A stretch of DNA of 64,000 nt, from assembly GCF_004027225.2 (NCBI RefSeq), contig NC_044289.2, positions 8,411,761 through 8,475,760 of the forward strand, read 5' to 3'. The notes under the pieces were generated by a model. That model was not told where the DNA came from, searched no databases, and saw only the letters and a list, made by a program, of their open reading frames with translations. Origin of the DNA: Strigops habroptila. Taxonomy: Eukaryota; Chordata; Aves; Psittaciformes; Psittacidae. The position numbers and the translations under genes were made by a program. Shown in pieces: positions 47,730 through 61,543 of the stretch (the first letter of the stretch is position 1; the number at the start of each line of letters is the position of its first letter).

Positions 47730-50700
47730 AAGTAGCTGTTGCATTCATGCTTTATCTTGAAACAGTAATTGAATAGCTGCTAAGTGCTGAATCCTGAAGG
47801 GGAAAAAAGCCCTGTATGGTTCTCTGCATTCCTTTATGCTACAAGAGTTCATCCATCAATCCTAATTTATGAAATGCCTTCATATTTTGGCCTTCCAAAA
47901 TTCAACCAAATACGTTTCAGATGCAATGTCTTTATTATCTTGTGCTTTATCAGAGGAGAGGAAGAGGGCACTGAATTTCCATGAATTCTCATTGTTGTTA
48001 TCTCTCTGAATATGCAGCCCAGACAAAGAACCCTTTGAATGTAAAGTAAGAGAAGTGCTAATGCTCAGCTATAGCTTGATGCTGAACTCTTACAAGCATG
48101 AAAATCCTTCTCACATTTCAGTGCATGCAGCACCTCTGGCTGCTAATATACAATAAAAGAAGGCTCAGTGAAGCCCTAGCACCATGAAAAGTTTTTAGTA
48201 GTCTGTGGAAGGTGCCATTCATCACATTATTGAGTGCATCTCTGATCCGATCAGCTTCCTCAACTCCCATTAAAATGGAAAATAAGGGCTGCATAGGTTC
48301 AGTAGCTTTTAGGTCACCAACAGCTTGCAAAACCTGTGTCTCCTAAAGGTGCCTGCCCTCTAATGGAGGAGGACACTCTGCTTGAGCTAATTCATGCATG
48401 ACAAATTTATTGGCTATTTTGTTCTTGGTATTTGAGCTACTTCAGCACCAGCTCAGATGTCACTCCACTCTTGTGTTCTTCTGGATGTAGACAAAACTAA
48501 AACGTGGTGCTTTTCCACCAGGACCTCCATCTGAACACACTTTTGTTGCCTGCAGTATTTCACAAGAAATGTAAACAGCCTGCCTTCACTTGGAGTTCAG
48601 CAATAGCCAAGTTCCTGGCAAAAATATTGACAGAAAACAAAAGCTCCCTGTAGTTATGAGGGTCTCATAGTGCTTAGGTTAAATCTATGGCCTTCCAAAC
48701 CACTGAAGGCTGAGAGAATTGTGGAATTTGGCTCAGCTGGGCTGCCTCCTTCCTGCACCAAAATTTCAACACAAACATAAAATGAAAATTTTTTTCTTCA
48801 AGCATATTTAATTGCTTTCAAGTTTTGGCACTTCTGTTACTCTGGATTTCCAGGGCGTCCCATGGTAATGATTAGAACTAAGCAAATACCTCAAAATATT
48901 TTCCATGAAAACTCCCTTGAATAAAACATTAAATCGCCTTCAGCTGTGTTCACACCCCTTTCATATTTGCTTTCTCTGAATATTCCAGTGACTGATTTAT
49001 GGGCAGAAATGTTAACCGAAACAGTAATTTTTAAGGGAATGTTGCATAACATTTATGGAAAGCAGATTTTAAATATGGATATAGTAACTAAATGCAGTCT
49101 AACTTGAGCAAAAATAATACCAGGTGATTTGAGTCCACTAGTCTAAGTAACCCATCTCAGTGTCCACAAGTGCAGAGACCACTAACAAAAGGAATCTCTC
49201 TCCACCATAAAGACTGAAAATGAGGACCAGATACAGATAAAACTTAGGAGGTACTTAGTGAGTTTTGAGAAAGTGCCTGAGCAGAGTATGTGTCCAGCTC
49301 CTGTTGACAAAATACCTTCATAAATCTGGCTATAACTCAAAATAAATGTTGGATATTGAATACATTTGAAAAATGTGAAAGTAATTCAAAGTTAATTGTG
49401 AACAGGAGAAGAGACTGAGCTCATTGACTTAGTCGTTTACTATGAAAAAGTTGATTTGCCTTACTAATGATACAGGACTCTTGGCTACTTCTTGAAGATG
49501 TCATTGTCAAAAAGCAAATATTTGCATATTGCTCTTCATCATCATTAGTTTTGTTTTGGAAGGTGAGTCATATTAAGACCTACATCTTAAAAAGTGTATA
49601 AATATTGTATGTCTAATTTACATCAGTGACTAATATGTGCATAAATCAGGTGAGATCACCCAGAGATGACCAATCATGGCATCCTGGGATGTGCAAGGAT
49701 GCATACAGGCAATTCACATTATCATCAATTGCATTAAAAAAAAAAAAAAAAGCTGAACACAGTTTTAAAATACAGTCTTAAAACTCTCAATTTTTGCATA
49801 TGAAGCTCTTATCCACTCTGTAGCATGTTCCAGAGAGAGATAGTTTTGCTGGTACAGGGAACCTTTGACAGATCTGCATTATTCCCCTATGAGTGCAAAA
49901 ATATCTTGATGCAATATCTGAAAAAAACTCATTTAAATGCTCTGTGAATACAGCCCTTCCCAAAGGCCAAGATGTATTCATGTATTTTGGATGATCTTCA
50001 GCTAGAAAACTGTGCAGCTAATGCACCATCTTACAATGTAAAAGATTTAAACAAAATAAAACAACAGAAAAAAAAGAAAATAGAGATAAGCTGAAAAAGC
50101 CAGCCTACAGCCTCTAACCTAGATTCAAGCTTTTAAATAAAGATGGTCTGAGTATGTTCTTATTACCCAATTCCAATAACAGCAAAGGTTTGTTCTTTAA
50201 AAATTAAGAGCCTGAGTATTTTCTTAAGGACACTTGCACTATATTGTACCTTTTTCCACTTTCTGGTAAAATCTCTTTAAAATATCAGAATCAAACAACA
50301 ATTTCAAGGATGGAGAGTGCTTTTTTTTTTTATGATAATGAATGGAAGGATTTCAAAGATACAAATTATGAGCAGATATTATAGGCGCTTTACCCAAGAA
50401 CCATCAAAGTTTAGACTCAGAGTAGATACCAAGTTATTACAGATACTCCAATGGCTACCCTGTCTTAGGCAGGATGCATAAGTGAACAGACTTTAGTTTC
50501 CTTTTCTTTCCCAAAAAATAATTTGCTTACCCTACTACCATCACATGCTAAATTAAGTCATGTCTGTCCTTTATTAATAAGACAGCTATTTTCTGTGCTT
50601 CTTAAACTTTTCTAAATTTTCTTACCACAAACGCTGTTCATTTCTTATCCTGAGACTGATAACAGGGTTTCTATAAAAATGAACATTCATGATCAAAGAG

Positions 50701-50970
50701 CAACTCTGTATCATAAACAAATTACAACAACTGGGCATGCTTTGAAATAGCTTAACCTAATTAAGCTCAAACACTTTTGCAAAAGCTTAAAAAAAAAATG
50801 GGTGTAATTGGAGCTCCATTCAGGTTCAGCTGACTTCATATTTTTAGTTTGTTTGGCATTTTTTTCCTTTCAGAGCTTTGCATAAACAAAACATTTTGAC
50901 AGTGTTGCCTTCCTGGGAAAAATGTTGGTGGTGCTGAAAATTCAGATTTCTAAATGAAATGCAGTTCTAA
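47730..50970. other. non-coding stretch with poly(A) and T runs
   Basis: No gene is recognised. It includes an A17 tract at 49736-49752 and a T11-12 run near 50320-50331. A minus-strand frame of 70 codons at 48118-48330 (first ATG at 48294) looks somewhat protein-like (GVEEADRIRDALNNV), but has no identifiable family and starts just after an in-frame stop. Confidence 0.5.
49736..49752. repeat. poly(A) tract, A17
   Basis: Seventeen A after 'tcaattgcatt', followed by gctgaacacag. There is no recognisable element body. Confidence 0.95.
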
Positions 50971-50974
50971 TTGC

Positions 50975-51110
50975 TCATTTTTACAGTTCCCGTAATTCAC
51001 GAGAAATGTGCATGCCAAATGCAGATCTAATTTGCACATGACTTTCACAACCGTGTAATACTCGTGTACATACAACTGAGTTGGTGCCCATCGTGTGCTG
51101 GAAGGCCAGT
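50975..51110. promoter_or_regulatory. candidate regulatory block with POU-like words
   Basis: The near-palindrome CGTAATTCACG is at 50991-51001, followed by catgccaaatgcag and taatttgcacatgac (about 51010-51042). These are octamer-like words on both strands that POU factors could bind. At least five CpGs lie within about 110 bp in an otherwise CpG-poor area. The evidence is weak and based on motifs only. Confidence 0.22.
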
Positions 51111-51114
51111 AACT

Positions 51115-53085
51115 CTGTGTGTGTATCATTTGAAATGCGACTGAAGGTATTCTTCTTACCAAATTCATTTGCAAAGTAAGGGTTTGGTTTTGAGCACTAA
51201 AATGGAAATCCCCGTGGCATCATCTGATGCCACTGTCTTAAACCATGTTGTGTGTCAACATGATCAAGTGTTACACATTACTCCAGCCACAGGATGTCTT
51301 CATCATTTTCAGTGCATGTTGTTGGTTCCTTATAGAAAATTAACATTCAGGCTGCTATTATGGGACACTCAGATTCTGGTATCTAATTTATGATCTCACT
51401 CTCTACCTCGATTTCAAAAGTGTTATGTAAAACTTTTCTCAAGTATTTATAGATTTTAGAACACCAAATTACAAGGATTGATCATCTCCTTAAATCTGAT
51501 TCTAGGGTAATTTACAATAATATTATACCTTAATCTTTTACTTAAGTCAGTGTTCTAAAGGTACAGAAACACCTGTGGATGGTAAAATGGCACAGAAAAA
51601 GATGTATTTATTGAAACATCAATTATCTTAACATTAGAATGAATAAATCTTTTCTAATCTATATAGAACTGTATATTTCCCTCACCACTGTAAAAACTGA
51701 ATGCTTTTTAGCAGAGCTATAAACATTATTATCTGTTATGTGTTATCTGGTCTTTTCTTCCCTAGTGAATTATTTCCTAATTTTTGTAAGCTTTTAATTT
51801 TATTGATTTTTAATTTCATAATGAAAACAATTTGCTGTTTGCCTAGCTGTAGAATTTCCATAAGGAGATGATAGTGATTTTCTGAATGCTCTTCACTTCT
51901 TTATATCTGTTCTGCACTCAAATACCAAAATTCAAGCTGTGATTGGTGTGGGGATAAATGTCTGTATGAGTAACTCTACTGTAATGTATACCTATCAGGA
52001 ATATTTGGAAAAAGAACTTCAGGTTCATTCTTATCTACTCATAGCAATCCTGCATAACTGTTTACCCTAGATTTTGTTCATTGCGTATCCATGCTTGTAA
52101 AAGTTCACTATACTGATGATTACTGAAAGCATTAATTGCAATAAATATTTGTATTCTCCAATACTCATTTTTTCAATATTTATCATTTCTTTCCCATTTC
52201 ATGAGAAGAAAATTTTCAGTAAAATTTATTTTAATAATTGGAAAGTATTAGAAGGGCTAAGCCAAATTACCTGTAATTATATAACCTCCTGATTCTGACT
52301 GTGTTTAACAGATTAAATGTTCTGTCTTTACAACTTCCAAGGTTAAGTGCTCATAATGGGACATGCTGGTGAATAGATCATATAATCCACAGCAAGTGGT
52401 ACTCAGCAAACCAAATGGAAGATAGTTATTAAAATCCATAACATACAACTTTAATCTAACACTCAAATTATAAAGGAACCACTTGGAAAGAGCTAAAGGC
52501 TATTTGCAGGTTCAATATATTCACTTTGCTCTCAACAGTGATCAAAGTTTGGAACTTCACACATCTTGGACTGGTGTAAGAGCTAATTTGGAGGAGCTGC
52601 AAAAAATACTGTTATATCCCCAAGCTACAGCGGTTTCATAATTGGAGTCTTATACCTGTGAATGAGCGAGCAGCTGCTTGCATTGCACAGCTCTCAATAG
52701 GTTTACATCACTGTATTTGTAAGGGTTAAAAATCAGTGAAATTAATCTGATAAGACACTATTTTCTACAGAAAGTTTGCTAACTGAAGTAATTGGTTTTG
52801 GGGTTTTTTAATTGGTGAATATTACTTTAAAAAGAGATGCAAGATTGAGAGTCATCTGTGCAGGGATATTTCAGTCACTGTCAAGTCCTCCCAGTAAGTT
52901 CGTGCCTGCCTTTGTTCCATATATCATTATTTTGTTATTTTTAATTTTCTTGAGTTTACTGATATTTTCTTTTCTTAATCTATCCTGAAAGCCATGCAAA
53001 GACTATAAATTTATGTCCAAAATTTATTTAGCCTAAGGGCGATACCTTAAGCAAGAGGGTGGTTTTCTTTTTTTCTAAACAGGGT
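51115..53085. other. non-coding stretch, nothing recognised
   Basis: AT-rich sequence with no gene, no recognisable repeat and no notable motif cluster. Short open frames are of chance size. Confidence 0.5.
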
Positions 53086-53089
53086 GCCT

Positions 53090-53360
53090 TTGTATGCGTA
53101 ACTATTACACTGAAACTGCAGTGAAAGCCCTCTATCAAAACAACCACACCACCTTTGTATTGCTGTTTTTCCTCTGTCAGTCCTTGAAATGACCTTGGTT
53201 TAATTACCTGCATCTCAATGAGTGAATCTACATAGAAAGTGAAGGTTAATTAATGAAGGATCATTTCTTACTTTAAACCCATCAGGCAGTGGCTGACAAG
53301 CAAGTCTGGTCCATGCAGTATTATCCTATATCTCATTAGAAATGGTCAGATTGATGTGCT
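53090..53360. promoter_or_regulatory. candidate conserved non-coding block
   Basis: Free of simple repeats, with SOX/TCF-like words (cctttgtatgcg near 53087-53098, ctatcaaaac, cctttgtattg), aattacctgc, and a homeodomain-type ttaattaatg at 53246-53255. It sits between T-rich and AT-rich stretches. The texture suggests an enhancer. No proof of conservation is available. Confidence 0.3.
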
Positions 53361-53369
53361 AGCTCTGGT

Positions 53370-56300
53370 CTAGAAAAAGGAACAGGACAGTTTGTTAATG
53401 AAGAGAAGTGATGGTACTCTTACAAAAAATTCAAAAGCCTGTGTAGGAGTCCATTATCATTAACGTTGTTGAACTGCAACTTTTTCTACTAGCTTCTTAA
53501 TTTTAAAAGAGTTTAATTTACTATTTTTAAACTTGTCAAACTTCAAAGTTTTCCACCCAAAAGTTACTGTAGTTTTTCTACCTGAATGAATCTAGCTAAA
53601 GTTGGCAAAACAATTTGATCATCTCGCATATATTTGTGTAGCTGTCACAAAATCCAGTCAGGTTGCAACATTTTAAATCTGGTGGCCACAAGAATTCATA
53701 CTCTTGACCTGTACTTCTAGATGTCTAAGGGAATCCTTGCCCTAGAGTGCATTGCTGTTTCAGAGTTCGATGCCACTCTGTTAGTATTCCTCATGGTGTC
53801 CAGCAAACCATCCATAGACATGGCTGAACCAGCCTTCCCATTAGGATGTGTCTTCTCATACACTCAAAAAAGCTATTTTACAGCTCTATAAAGGAGAAAA
53901 GTAATGAAGCAAACTGAGGAGGGTCTTACTGTCATGCTGTCATCCCTGTAGATAAATCAGTGATTAAATAATGGTTACTTTCAGCTACAGCACATTGAGC
54001 AATGTGCCACAGGACCAGACCTCCTAATCTACTGCTGCTCTTGTCTCCAGCAAACCATGCATTCTTATGGTGAAAGCTTCAACTTCGCTCATTAGAGGTT
54101 TTAGGTTTTTTCTCAAAAAAAAAAAAACCACCCAAAAAATATTTTGTTGTGGAGATGACAATAAGATGATACTTGGAGCTGCACTAAGGTTTGACCACCA
54201 ATATCCTTACTATGGAGCAGCCCATGGGTGTAAAATACCCACAAAGAGAACTGGAGACCAAAACAAAAATCCAGAAAATAAGAATTGAAGTAAGACAGTT
54301 TCTCAAAGCAGCTGAAACCAAAGTTCAGAAGTTTTACTGAGAGCCCTAAAGCCCTCTGTATTTATGGTCAGAAAGAGACAGACATACGCCACACATAAAT
54401 CTTTTCTTTCAATCACTCACGGTTTTGGTATCAAGTAGCATGTCCATGATTTTAGAAAAATATGTGCAGTTTGTTTATTTTGAAGACCATGGTGGAGAAT
54501 GTATTTTTAAAACAATAAACAGTGTCTTGCATCTGGCTATCACTTAGCGTGATGGAGGTAATTTGGTCCTGTTTCACTTGGAACTTTTCAAAACATAAAG
54601 TGAGACTCAGTTTACACTGAAAGTCTTTTAATAGACATTTGCAGACAGATGGATTACACCTGCAGTGATTAATTGCACTCTTAACACATTGGATTGCAAA
54701 GATCAAACCAGATGTAGTTCAGCATAGAACTTTACCTTCATAACGCAATACCCCGCTGAAATAAAGAGCATGAAGACTTCTAGGCACTGTAACCAGATCA
54801 AAGGGATCCAACTTCACCTATGAAACCATCTTTGGACATTTTGGGGTTCAAAGCACTGATGCTTTGAGGTCGGAAGGTATTTTCCTCTTTTTTTTTGTCT
54901 CCCCTGTTTTTTAACTTGGGAGTCAGACTAAATTTATAACCACCTGCAGTGCAGACACTAGGCAAATGTTCACATCATTGACAAGTTTTCCAAATACAGA
55001 AGTGGTCAGAGAGGCAAACACTTCTTATGGTGGTGAACAAGGAACGTTATCAATACTAGAGGTTTGTTTGCTTCCATGTTTTGACTATATTTGATCTTGC
55101 AAACATTACAGATTTAGGCTGCCTAGCAGTTTGTGAGGAAAATGTTGTTTCTTTGCTTTAGGTTATAATATGCTCTTCAGCATCTTGCATTTCCTCTACC
55201 ATTTTTTTAACATCTTCCCTTCTCAGTCTTATTCACAGATTAAGAAATAATAATACGTGTAAAAAATTGAACTTTTTTCACCATCGGTCTTGAAGGTTTA
55301 CATAAAGGTGGGACTGAACTTAGAGGTAAAACTTTTATTTACTACACTATAGGAACCAATTTTTTTTATCAAGATATAAATGGTAAATTGCTCTCACCCT
55401 ATTTTAAGTGGAAAATGTCTTGTGTGGTCATGCTTCTGCCTGTTCTATAAAGTGCGACTTTTCTATATGCAGAAATGTTAAGAATTGTTTCTGGTTTGGG
55501 CATTTGCCAGAATATAACTCATCATACTTCTATGTTTTCAAGTACTGGGAAAAAAAAATTATATAAAAGTTTTCTGTAACTGTGAAACAGAGCTCATTTA
55601 CCTTTGTAATTTTCTATTAATTTACTACTAGGATTCATTTTGCATTTAATTCAGTCCTCTAATGGCTTAAAACTGTGTCTTTGGTCTTCACACATTTGTG
55701 GTCTCAGTCATGTCAAGCTTTTTCATCTACTTTATGTTCATTTATTTTAACTTTTAGTGGTCTTCCATCCAATTCTTTATCCTTTTTATTACAAGAGCAT
55801 GAAATTTTATAATGCCCTAGAGCTTTGTTAGTCAGCTGCTACAAGGTTCTTAACCTTAGTTAATTTATTCTTTCACTTTTGACTTTCAGATATGGAGCAT
55901 GCTTTAATATTTTGGTTTTGAATATGAAAGCAACTTTTATTAAGTAGGTTTATTGCATTAATAGATCCTTATTTCATTTTTACAGTAGTGTTTAGGTATC
56001 CCACTAGCCACAGAATGCATCATTTTACATAATGATATATAATTTTTTCATAATACAATTTAAGCTTTATTATATTAAAATATTGCTAATATAACAATTA
56101 TAACATTGTTAGGTAATTTTACTACAGAATCATTGTAAACAAACATAAGAATGTTCTTTGTCATTGTAAAGCCTGCAAATTTTTTGTGGTTGTATATTAC
56201 ATTAACAAATCCTAAGTAATTTTGCTGATGTACAGAAAAATAGAAGGAAAACCACTACAATTATCACTTGCCTTAACTTTACATGATTATTCCAAACACA

Positions 56301-59300
56301 TATTATATCACCATCAAGTGACGTAATGCTGGCCACTGTTGCAATTTGGGTTGTCCCACGGGAATTCATTAAATCCCTACAGCCACGTTATTATCCAAGA
56401 ATTTCATATTTTTATCTTTCAGAAGTAATTATCAACATTCCCAGCCAGACAGCAAAGTTTGGAAATCTAAATGCTAGTCTCCAATTTGAAAAGGCTAATG
56501 AAAAACAAAATATTACAAGGAGGAGAAAAAAACCCCAAAACTGTTCATTTCTATTTCCTTTTATTCTAAAGCTGATACTCAAATTTTGTAGGTCTGACTC
56601 ATATTATACTTGGAGTGGGACCACTACAAAAATATAAGAAGTTCCAAACTCAGAAAGAGGAATTCTGAATTTGTTTGGGACCTGTATCTGGACTTATTTT
56701 GAAATCCATTGAAATGAAGGCAAAGACTTCATTTTGCTGGAAACTTTTGTAGTCCCTAAAGAAAAGGCCAGCTTAGAAAGATTTTGCTATGCAACTCAAC
56801 CTGCTTCAATCCAAGGAATGTAACCTGCTTCATTCCACTTAGGTGAGGCATAAAGCGTGCTTTCTACATAATACGTTTATGTTTTACCCTTAAACATCAC
56901 CAAACTGGGCCCTTTAATTTGTAATTCGTCTTAAATCTCTGTTGGTATTCCTCTTCTTCCTCTCACTTTTTTGACATTAAAATGTGTTATTTAGCTCACT
57001 TAAATCATCATACTGGTGCTCTCAGCAGTGAGTCACTTTTGAAGATGTTTTAGGAAACAAGCGCACATGGTGCCCTAGCCCAGAAAAGGTTGCATCCTCA
57101 TCAGAGAGGAACCCAGACACAAGCAAGGGTTGGCCAAAGGTCCGCACGAGCCCTGTGCACCATTTTTATCCCACATCCAATCAGCTGTACAGGACAGTTC
57201 ATCAGCCTGTGCAGCTCCCATCTATGGTCAGAGGTCAAATATCTAGACAGGAAAAAGTGGAAGCTGAACAGAAGAAAATAAGGGTGATATTAAGGAAAGA
57301 TTAGATATCAGCTTAACTGACTTACCCTAGACTAAACATGATCAGTCTTCAGTATCATTGAAGAAGCATGTTTTGAAGAAAGAAGCTCAAAGGAGAAGAG
57401 GTTGGAGGTGTATGAAAGCTGCAGCTCAAGTGGTGCTGTAATATATCCAGCTTTAAATGTCATGGCCTAACCCCAAACAGTATTATGAACACAATACTGA
57501 CAGGCTTATTTGCCTTCCGAGTCTTCGGAGTGTGCAGAGTTCACATTGTCAAACCTTTTCTTTCACAGAGACCTGCAAAGCAATATCCCACTTCTATTCT
57601 TATATGAGAGATATTCTCTAAGAATACATTGGCTTCACCACCCCAGGCCCCAAAAAGTTTCTTGATAAATCAACGTCAGGTAACAAGTTCTGGGTTGAAT
57701 GAAGAAGATGCAAAAGTTAATACCTGAGAAAAAGACAAAAGTCATGACCAGACAAATTACTAAATGAGCAGCCAGAGAACAGGTAGCAAAAGAAAGATAA
57801 GGAAGAAGTTGCTAAGCCAAGTTGGACAATCATCAAAGTAAGAATGAGAGGAGGCAACCCTACCCATTTACGTTATGGTGATGAATGAATATGAACAAGA
57901 AGAAATCTGAACACGTGTAAAATAAATGTTCAGCTGAAGGCTAGAAAGCAATTGCCAAGTAGCCCTCAGTGTCAGAGTTCAGACATGGGCATTTTTGCAA
58001 AAGTGCCTGGATGAACTGCATCCCTATCCTTCTGAATAAGGATGGCAGAAGTCCTCATAGGAAAAAAGAAGAGGAGAGTAACTGGAAAACACAGTATGCT
58101 CTCTCAGTGAGCATACACACATCCCATCCCAAACGTTTACGCAAGAGGGGCTATTAACATTGCAGAGAGCATCACTACCACCGTGCCTGTTTTCTGCTTA
58201 AAGCAAGAGAGCTGATCCACAGGGGGGACCACTAGAAAATTGGTAGCAAAGGAAAAAAGATTTCTCATGAAATCCATTGGCTAGACTTACAATAACCATA
58301 GCTGTCTGCTGAATTGTATTTTTATACTTTTTTGGCTTACATGAATCTCCATTAATCTGTAATTTTAATAAAATTTCAGAACAGGTAAGAGTGCTTGCTA
58401 TAATTCTCATTCTCAATGTGGTACAGTTGTTATTCCACCTACGTTATTTACTTTTGTGTAAGTATCAAACTAACTCCAATACATTGGAGTTTCGTTTCTG
58501 TTCTACAGGGAGCTAACACTTAATGTGATTTTTTTTCATATATATATGAACACGTGATTTTTTTCATATATATATATATATATATACACCTGAACACTTT
58601 GTCAGGTAGAAGCTTTTAGTCATTCTGACATGAGGCTTTCATACAGCAAAAATATTACTAATACTATTTTGCCTCTAAAATGCATTTGTTATCAATATGC
58701 ACTTAAACTAGTGATCAAGAGTTGGTGGGAGAGACACCTGCTCTGCATTTCTTATCTTTTTAATACCTTAGGGATACATCACTTAATAATTTAGTGCTAA
58801 ACCATTTAGCATTTTAGCCCATCATCTCTTATATTACACATAGGATTTCAGTAATGTCTGATAAAATTATGTGTTAGCTGCCTTATGTGTGTGTAAAACT
58901 TAATAAGTCTTCTTCCCCCCCTCAAGTTTAATAACTGATTTCTTACATTTATGGATGTGAAATTTTATTGCTCATGGATATAGTTTGAACCTAAATCTTC
59001 ATATCTTATAAATTGATTTTTAGTTTCCTTTTTGACCTTATGAATTTCAATCAGACATTGACCTCTTGTTGCTCATGAATCTGACTGATTTAATGCCATA
59101 TAACAATAATACTGTAGAAAAGCATTATCATAAGAGCCCACAGGGTTTGCTGAAACCCATAACTAGATTTTGGAGGCCTCTAGCAATAATAATTCTTGAC
59201 CCAAGACTATTCTCTAATGCCTTCATCCTTTACTGTTCTGGAGTGGCCTATCCTTGTTTTAGTAGATTCAAGGAAAGTGGTAGAGACTCCCAGGAGGATA

Positions 59301-59485
59301 TGAGCTAAAACTGTATGGAGAAGATAATGTTGAATATACTCCAGTAACAGGAAGCTTATAAAAGACCAATTCTGTCTGGGATTTGTCACATTTTGAAGTG
59401 AGAAAGACTATTTAAAAGGAACCTTTTGTGACAAAAAATAGTATTTACTTACAGTTAAAGATTTTCAGAAAATAAAAATTTAATA
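53370..59485. other. non-coding stretch with microsatellites and small repeats
   Basis: No gene is recognised. It contains an A13 run at 54115-54127, a direct repeat of aacctgcttca (56798-56808 and 56822-56832), and the AT-expanded tandem duplication at 58525-58597. The 103-codon frame at 56326-56637 is of chance length and carries no domain. The region 55900-56300 is especially AT-rich. Confidence 0.5.
58525..58597. repeat. tandem duplication with expanded AT microsatellite
   Basis: Two copies of a unit of the form gtgatt-Tn-c-(at)n-gaacac occur, at 58525-58553 and 58554-58597. The second has an AT run of 21 bp (58566-58586) against 9 bp in the first. The first contains the 16-bp palindrome TTCATATATATATGAA (58536-58551 approximately). 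The layout suggests duplication followed by microsatellite growth in one copy. Confidence 0.9.
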
Positions 59486-59489
59486 CTAA

Positions 59490-59790
59490 TTGTCTTTACT
59501 GGAATGTATTGTTATTCTTCAGTCTATCATTATAGCTGCAGCCTAAATAGAGGACTTGAATGATTACTGCTTTGTTTGCTTGGCTGTGCTAATTTAATTT
59601 GATTTAATTGCTTATATGCTTTGGTTTACTGAATAACTGTGTGTTGATGTTCATTATTCCTTATTAAGAAAGAATCTTAAAGTGAAAACAAAAGGACATG
59701 GGACTGTGGCATTAATTTATGAATGCTGCATGTGACTGACTTTGGGCATGAAAGTTTACTGTATGACTATATTTACTGTGCCTGTACATA
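59490..59790. promoter_or_regulatory. candidate conserved block rich in TAAT cores
   Basis: The centre (59590-59610) strings together taatttaattt and gatttaattg, giving several overlapping homeodomain cores. Flanking words such as ggaatgtattg, gaatgattac, ctttgtttgct (SOX/FOX-like) and attaatttatgaatg are spread over about 300 bp without microsatellites. The density of AT-hook and homeodomain-type words resembles developmental enhancers, although AT-rich background raises such matches by chance. Confidence 0.33.
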
Positions 59791-59794
59791 TATA

Positions 59795-61535
59795 TGTATA
59801 TGGGAGTTTTATTTATTAACTGATTGCTAGGAAGTAAGTAGGGAGTCAACACCAAAAAATTCAGATAAAACTACTTCTGGTAAACAGGGCAAGGGGTTAA
59901 GAAACAACACATGAGCTATGAGCTGTGAAATACTCCTTCCAGACTCCAGTGAATATTATACAGGTGTTTCAGCATGACAAGGGGCAAAGAGATCAAAAGG
60001 GCTAAAATCTGTTAAAAACTCCTTCTGTTCTGAAGAGATGGTCAGTTTATCGGGGATTTATTTATGAGGAGCAAACTGACACAGTCACTGTCTTGGAGTG
60101 CTAAAGGATAATAGGTCTTAAGTATCCAGCGTTATATAAAACTTGGGTAAGAGAGGGAGGCCATTTACATTAATCCTTTCTAATTCTGCTTTGTTATATC
60201 GTTGTCTTTAACAGTAAAGTTGCCACGAAGAAAGGCAGAACTTGCAGTCTAACCTGAGTCTGTGTTGCTTATCCTTTTCATCATGGATTTGGATCCAGAA
60301 TGCACATGGCCTCAGAAAGCCTAAAACTGTCTGATTACTTTGCTGAGACCTGTGAAGCAAATCTCAGACTTAGCTCCTGCAGGACATGTGCTGACCTGGT
60401 CACATCTATATCCTTTTATGTTATATTACATGCAAACACATACACGCAGAGGTGCTCCTGCATTTCACCCAGCAACCATTATTTCATATTAGAGCACAAG
60501 AGAAATGGAAGATGGTCCTGCACTTCTCATTAAGGTTATCATGTCCTTGATGCTCTGTATTTAAAAATTAATTAAAAGTGAAGACCTCTTCATGGCAGTC
60601 CAAAAACACACTGGCACAGAGCCACGTCCATTCATCTTTCTCTAGAGAACTACTCTTTGCATACTGATGGCACTGGACATTATTGGCATATCTTGTCTTG
60701 TTCATATAACAACTATCAGCCCAAGTTCCCAAGGCTTCCAGTGCAGACATAAAGGTTAAAACTTGTGCTTCCACAATGCAAGTTGCTTACAGCTTTCTCC
60801 AGTCATCGCTTTTTTTATATGATGGAGGGTGTAAGATGAGGGCTTGCATTAGTTTTGAAAAAAGAATGCCAAGCATTGCTAAGGACCAAAAGTTAGACTA
60901 GATGTAATCCAGCAGTGAAATCAGATTTCAAGTGCTCTTTTTTGTAACAGCACGATACCGCTTCCTTTTGCACTGGGTGGTAAGCTTTTAAAGTGAGAAG
61001 TTCATGTCTGGTATATTAATGTTCAAGGCTTTCCAATTTAAACATAGAATACAATAGGTGAGTAGTCCAAAATATAAATATATGGGCAGAGCTGTATGGT
61101 ACTACTACTCTGTTTATGATGCTAAAGAGTCAAAACGGTGTCAAGCCATTTTTTTCTCTTATAAATGATTTAAATTATTTATTGACATGGAAAGTTAACA
61201 ATTTTCTGTGTTTACTCTAGCTTGTATTATATCTGATATGAATGAGGCTGTTTGGACCTTTCCTTTTTATCTAATTTTCTCAATGTTGGCAATAATTTTG
61301 CTGTTTCAATAACTGATCTTACTCACCTGCTGCTAAAAACACTCGTCATGTTGAATTACATACCCTGCACAGATATTGTTGCAATTAGCAATCACAAAAT
61401 ATCACAACAGAAGTGTACAAAGGTTTAGAATCCAAATTTTTAACTGGATGTAATCATGTCCTAATTTGCTTAGGCACTTGCCAATGAGTTCTGTTCATTT
61501 GCACACACATTTTATTGATCTACATGTGCAGATGT
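59795..61535. other. non-coding stretch, nothing recognised
   Basis: No gene is recognised. A short alternating ta/gt stretch (59786-59802) marks its left edge. Reading frames are short and show no features. Confidence 0.5.
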
Positions 61536-61543
61536 AGTAACTG

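Noticed and set aside
48175..48225. miR-29-like word tagcaccatga
   Set aside because: The remainder of the mature sequence and the hairpin partner are missing.
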